This document shows, one piece after another, positions 60,206-64,000 of a DNA stretch of 64,000 nt. The stretch's first letter is position 1. Each line of letters opens with the position of its first letter. The translations under genes were made by a program, and so were the position numbers. The notes beneath the pieces are model-generated. The model was not told where the DNA came from. It saw only the letters and a program-made list of their open reading frames with translations, and did not search any database. This DNA is from Entomohabitans teleogrylli (lineage in GTDB: Bacteria > Pseudomonadota > Gammaproteobacteria > Enterobacterales > Enterobacteriaceae), in the NCBI RefSeq assembly GCF_001484765.1, contig NZ_LLXO01000013.1, forward strand, positions 62,001-126,000, read 5' to 3'.

Positions 60206-61099
60206 TTATTGCATAATATCGCGCAGCGCTTCTTCCAGATCGTACCAGCGGAAACCAAAGCCAGAAGCTTCCAGGCGTTTCGGCAATGCCCGCTGCCCGC
60301 CCAGTACCAGTACCGCCGCTTCGCCCATAATAAGACGCACCGCCGTCGCCGGCACCCGTAAAATGGCCGGACGGTTGAGTACCTGACCCAGCGTATGGGC
60401 AAACTGCTCATTGCGCACCGGATAAGGGGAAACCATGTTGAACGGGCCGCGGAGATCGTTATCCAGCAACCACAGAATGCCGTTAACCATATCGTCGATA
60501 TGAATCCACGGCAGATACTGGCGACCGTTGCCTATCGGCCCGCCGACGCCAGTGCGGAACAGGGGCAGCAGCTTACCGAGCATTCCCCCTTCGCGGGACA
60601 GCACTGCGCCGGTACGCAGCAGGCAAACCCGGGTCTGGTCGCTTTGCGCGCCGCTGGCTATCTGTTCCCAGCGGGCGCAGAGCTTATGGGTAAACTCGTT
60701 GTGCGGCGGTTCGTCTTCCGCCACCACGACTTCGCCGAGATCGCCGTAATAGCCGGTGGCGGAACCGGAGATAAATACCGCCGGCGGCTGGCGACTGGTT
60801 TTACACAGCGCGACCAGCCGTTCGGTTATCTGCCAGCGGCTCTGGCACAGCGCCTCTTTGCGGGCGGCGGTCCAGCGCCGGTCGGCTATCGGCTCTCCGG
60901 CCAGGTTGATGACCGCGTCGATATCGTCCAGGGACTGGCGTTCCGCAAGCCCCTGCCACAGGGTGACGTCAGGCCCGAGGCGGGCGTGGGCCTTGTCTGG
61001 CGAGCGGGTGACCACTGTGACCTGATGGTGTAACGCCAGCAACCGCCGGCACAGCTGGCGTCCGATTAACCCTGTACCGCCAGTAACCAGTATCCGCAT
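60206..61099 (-). CDS. yfcH: YfcH, NAD(P)-dependent epimerase-like (SDR39U1 type) protein
   Basis: 297 residues. The N-terminal Rossmann motif [12 protein letters not shown] is that of extended SDRs, and the [13 protein letters not shown] block and C-terminal DUF1731-type region define the YfcH/SulA-like family. The biochemical role is not established. It lies 18 bp after folX in the same direction. Confidence 0.93.
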   Translation of the reverse strand: MRILVTGGTGLIGRQLCRRLLALHHQVTVVTRSPDKAHARLGPDVTLWQGLAERQSLDDIDAVINLAGEPIADRRWTAARKEALCQSRWQITERLVALCKTSRQPPAVFISGSATGYYGDLGEVVVAEDEPPHNEFTHKLCARWEQIASGAQSDQTRVCLLRTGAVLSREGGMLGKLLPLFRTGVGGPIGNGRQYLPWIHIDDMVNGILWLLDNDLRGPFNMVSPYPVRNEQFAHTLGQVLNRPAILRVPATAVRLIMGEAAVLVLGGQRALPKRLEASGFGFRWYDLEEALRDIMQ

Positions 61100-61117
61100 A
61101 TGACCTCCCGGTGGCGC

Positions 61118-62287
<1,170 letters not shown>

Positions 62288-62352
62288 AGCGCGGCGAAAA
62301 ATTCAGTATCATTCCCTTTCTGCGTCCTGAAGAGATGATGAGGTACCGGACA

Positions 62353-62904
62353 ATGAAACTGATGTTTGCTTCGGATATTCACGGCTCATTGCCTGCCGCC
62401 CGGCGCATTGTCGAGCGCTTTAACACCAGCGGCGCGCAGTGGTTGATTATTTCTGGCGATGTGCTTTACCACGGCCCGCGCAATGCGTTGCCGCCGGGGT
62501 ATGCGCCGGCGCAGGTCGCTGAGTGTTTAAACTCGCTGGCGGACAGGATTATCGCGGTGCGCGGCAACTGCGACAGCGAAGTGGATCAGATGATGCTGGC
62601 ATTTCCGGTGACCGCCGACTGGCAGCAGATATTGCTTTCTGAGTGCCGTCTGTTTCTGACCCACGGGCATCTCTATAGCCCGGATAATTTGCCGCCGCTG
62701 CGTGCCGGAGACATTTTTATCTCCGGTCATACGCATATTCCGGTTGCACAGTGGCGTGATGGTATTGGATTATTTAACCCCGGCTCAGTGAGCATCCCGA
62801 AAGGGGGCTTCAGCGCCAGTTACGGGATGCTGGAAAACGGCACGCTGAGCGTGCGCGATCTGGCCGACGATCGGGTCATTGCTGAGCTGGTCATTCATCG
62901 TTAA
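62353..62904 (+). CDS. yfcE: Phosphodiesterase YfcE
   Basis: 183-residue metal-dependent phosphodiesterase. Calcineurin-like motifs in order: DIHG, GDVLYHG, GNCD, THGH and GHTH. E. coli YfcE acts on artificial phosphodiesters; its physiological substrate is unknown. The start at 62353 matches the family; the upstream open frame overlaps yfcF. Confidence 0.94.
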   Translation: MKLMFASDIHGSLPAARRIVERFNTSGAQWLIISGDVLYHGPRNALPPGYAPAQVAECLNSLADRIIAVRGNCDSEVDQMMLAFPVTADWQQILLSECRLFLTHGHLYSPDNLPPLRAGDIFISGHTHIPVAQWRDGIGLFNPGSVSIPKGGFSASYGMLENGTLSVRDLADDRVIAELVIHR

Positions 62905-62950
62905 CTCACATTAACGCGCCGTTTAGAGCGCCCTGAAGAAGGTTTCCGCG

Positions 62951-63487
62951 ATGGTGGAGCAGAGTGATTTTTCTGGCACGGAATGGGTGGACATTGTCAG
63001 CGAAGACAATGAAGTGATTGCGCAGGCGACCCGGGAGCAGATGCGCGCGCAGCGCCTGCGCCACCGTGCGACGTATATCGTGGTGCATGACGGGATGGGC
63101 AAGATTCTGGTGCAGCGGCGTACTGAGAGCAAAGATTTCTTGCCGGGCATGCTGGATGCTACGGCGGGCGGCGTGGTGCAGGCGGAAGAGGTGTTGCTCG
63201 ATTCCGCTCGCCGCGAAGCGGAAGAGGAGCTGGGGATTGCCGGCGTTCCGTTTGCTGAACATGGTCAGTTCTATTTCGAAGATCAGCACTGCCGGGTGTG
63301 GGGCGGGTTATTCAGCTGCGTCTCCCACGGGCCCTTCGCCCTGCAGGAAGAGGAGATCAGCGAAGTTTGCTGGATGTCGCCAGAAGAGATAACTGCCCGC
63401 TGCGATGAGTTCACTCCGGATTCCCTGAAGGCGCTGGCGCTGTGGATGAGCCGTAACGCAAATAATGACAGCGTGCAGCCGGAATAA
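62951..63487 (+). CDS. yfcD: Nudix hydrolase YfcD
   Basis: 178 residues with the Nudix box [20 protein letters not shown] followed by ELGI (about 75-98). It resembles isopentenyl-diphosphate isomerase-like Nudix proteins; its substrate is unknown. GAAGG is the ribosome site. A terminator follows. Confidence 0.94.
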   Translation: MVEQSDFSGTEWVDIVSEDNEVIAQATREQMRAQRLRHRATYIVVHDGMGKILVQRRTESKDFLPGMLDATAGGVVQAEEVLLDSARREAEEELGIAGVPFAEHGQFYFEDQHCRVWGGLFSCVSHGPFALQEEEISEVCWMSPEEITARCDEFTPDSLKALALWMSRNANNDSVQPE

Positions 63488-63515
63488 ACCATCGGTTTAT
63501 CACATTTCTGCGAAC

Positions 63516-63544
63516 GATTCCCTCTTGCGGGGGAATCTTTTATT
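63516..63544 (+). terminator. Terminator after yfcD
   Basis: GATTCCC and GGGAATC form a 7-bp stem with an 8-nt loop and a TTTTATT tail. Confidence 0.85.
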
Positions 63545-63743
63545 CCTCACCTGATTAATTTCCGCGAATATCCACGCCGACTGAATGTTTTTTCTGGTGG
63601 AAAGCATTGAGAAGATATATACATAATGAGAATGAAATTTCGCGTTACGTTGAATGCATAAATAATAGTGGCGTTTTTTAGATAATGTATTAGGAATTTT
63701 TTTATGGTTTATCTCCTGGTTGTTTTCTGCCGGAGCAGAGTTA

Positions 63744-63839
63744 ATGAAGTTATTGCTTGAGTTATATATGTTTCTTATGGAGTCAGGTGTTATTCCTGGA
63801 ACCGAAAATTCAATTGACCTTGTAAATTATTTTTTCTAA
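63744..63839 (+). CDS. Possible 31-residue small protein
   Basis: An open frame MKLLLELYMFLMESGVI continuing to a hydrophobic C terminus (VNYFF), with GGAG 8 nt before the ATG, in the AT-rich gap upstream of the last gene. It is too short to judge by composition; it could be a leader peptide, a small regulator of the following gene, or chance. Confidence 0.25.
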   Translation: MKLLLELYMFLMESGVIPGTENSIDLVNYFF

Positions 63840-63902
63840 ATTTATCGTTAGTTGATCGGGTAATACTTGATTGACTCGCAACGAGGGGAATTTATTTCAT
63901 TT

Positions 63903-63918
63903 CTGAATATATATTCAG
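63903..63918. repeat. Perfect 16-bp palindrome CTGAATATATATTCAG
   Basis: Lies 44 bp before the last start codon, within the expected promoter region, so it could be an operator. AT-rich palindromes also occur by chance in such DNA. Confidence 0.4.
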
Positions 63919-63961
63919 TTATGAATTTGTTATTGATATTTATCAAGTAAAGGACTTACTG

Positions 63962-64000
63962 ATGGTATTTAAAAAAACGCTTTTGACTCTGGCGCTAACG
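63962..64000 (+). CDS. Start of a secreted protein, possibly a fimbrial subunit (5' end only)
   Basis: Thirteen codons are visible (MVFKKTLLTLALT), the beginning of a signal peptide, with AAAGGAC as ribosome site. A long AT-rich control region and location downstream of yfcD would suit a chaperone-usher fimbrial operon, but nothing in the visible residues proves it. Confidence 0.5.
   Translation, partial: MVFKKTLLTLALT

Larger units (their letters stand above)
63545..63961. other. AT-rich upstream region at the right edge
   Basis: 417 bp sharply more AT-rich than the preceding 20 kb, typical of H-NS-bound promoters of surface-structure operons. It holds the small open frame at 63744 and a perfect 16-bp palindrome at 63903-63918. 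I found no pair of inverted repeats marking a fimS-like invertible segment inside the window. Confidence 0.5.

Noticed and set aside
60395-61033. 212-codon plus-strand frame antisense to yfcH
   Set aside because: Entirely within yfcH, which has a clear Rossmann motif and family length; no ribosome site or domain.
63545-63961. fimS-like invertible promoter element
   Set aside because: No paired inverted repeats of the known type were seen inside the window; only a single short palindrome is present.

Overview
The window is a GC-rich stretch of an Enterobacterales chromosome. Most genes match Escherichia coli K-12 homologues closely in length, motifs and order (the neighbourhood of fadL, fabB, purF and his transport). 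The family cannot be fixed from this sequence alone: the core is Escherichia/Klebsiella-like, but the left third is arranged differently from E. coli. I see no insertion sequence, phage gene, integrase, rRNA or CRISPR array. The only tRNA is tRNA-Arg(CCT).

Left part (1-10.6 kb): anaerobic respiration. The start of hybB, hybA and hybO (membrane-bound uptake hydrogenase 2) run leftward. A lone HypA/HybF nickel-insertion gene diverges from them. A complete nrfABCDEFG operon (periplasmic formate-dependent nitrite reduction to ammonia) runs rightward.

Accessory part (10.6-18.2 kb): a small fimbrial-like secreted protein; an RND efflux pump gene without an adaptor or outer-membrane partner, followed by its own TetR regulator and preceded by a 33-bp perfect palindrome; and a two-gene scrap of a type VI secretion system (a diverged, shortened TssB-like gene overlapping a VasL/ImpA gene). 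The scrap stops at the 3' end of tRNA-Arg(CCT), the argW type known as an integration site in E. coli.

Centre (18.2-33.7 kb): yfdC, then all nine ccm genes for System I cytochrome c maturation, with mlaA immediately downstream and so probably co-transcribed. Then come fadL, yfcZ, fadI, fadJ (fatty-acid uptake and anaerobic beta-oxidation, with clear FadR sites) and sixA. The ccm genes supply the maturation machinery for the multihaem proteins NrfA and NrfB; nrfEFG adds the lyase that attaches the special CWSCK haem.

Right part (33.7-64 kb): ordinary housekeeping genes in E. coli-like order: smrB, prmB, aroC, mepA, yfcA, epmC, yfcL, an unrecognised small membrane protein, mnmC, fabB (FadR and FabR sites), yfcJ, flk, pdxB, usg, truA, dedA, accD, folC, dedD, cvpA-purF (PurR site), ubiX, argT, hisJQMP (two sigma54/NtrC-type control regions), yfcH, folX, yfcF, yfcE, yfcD. 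The last 0.5 kb turns AT-rich and ends in the first codons of a gene for a secreted protein, possibly a fimbrial subunit.

The points most worth a second look are the T6SS scrap beside argW, the partnerless RND pump with its strong palindromic operator candidate, ccm placed upstream of mlaA, the paired NtrC/sigma54 regions at argT and hisJ, and the unrecognised 108-residue membrane protein. Everything else looks like well-known biology. Homology and synteny statements rest on memory of the families, since no search could be run.
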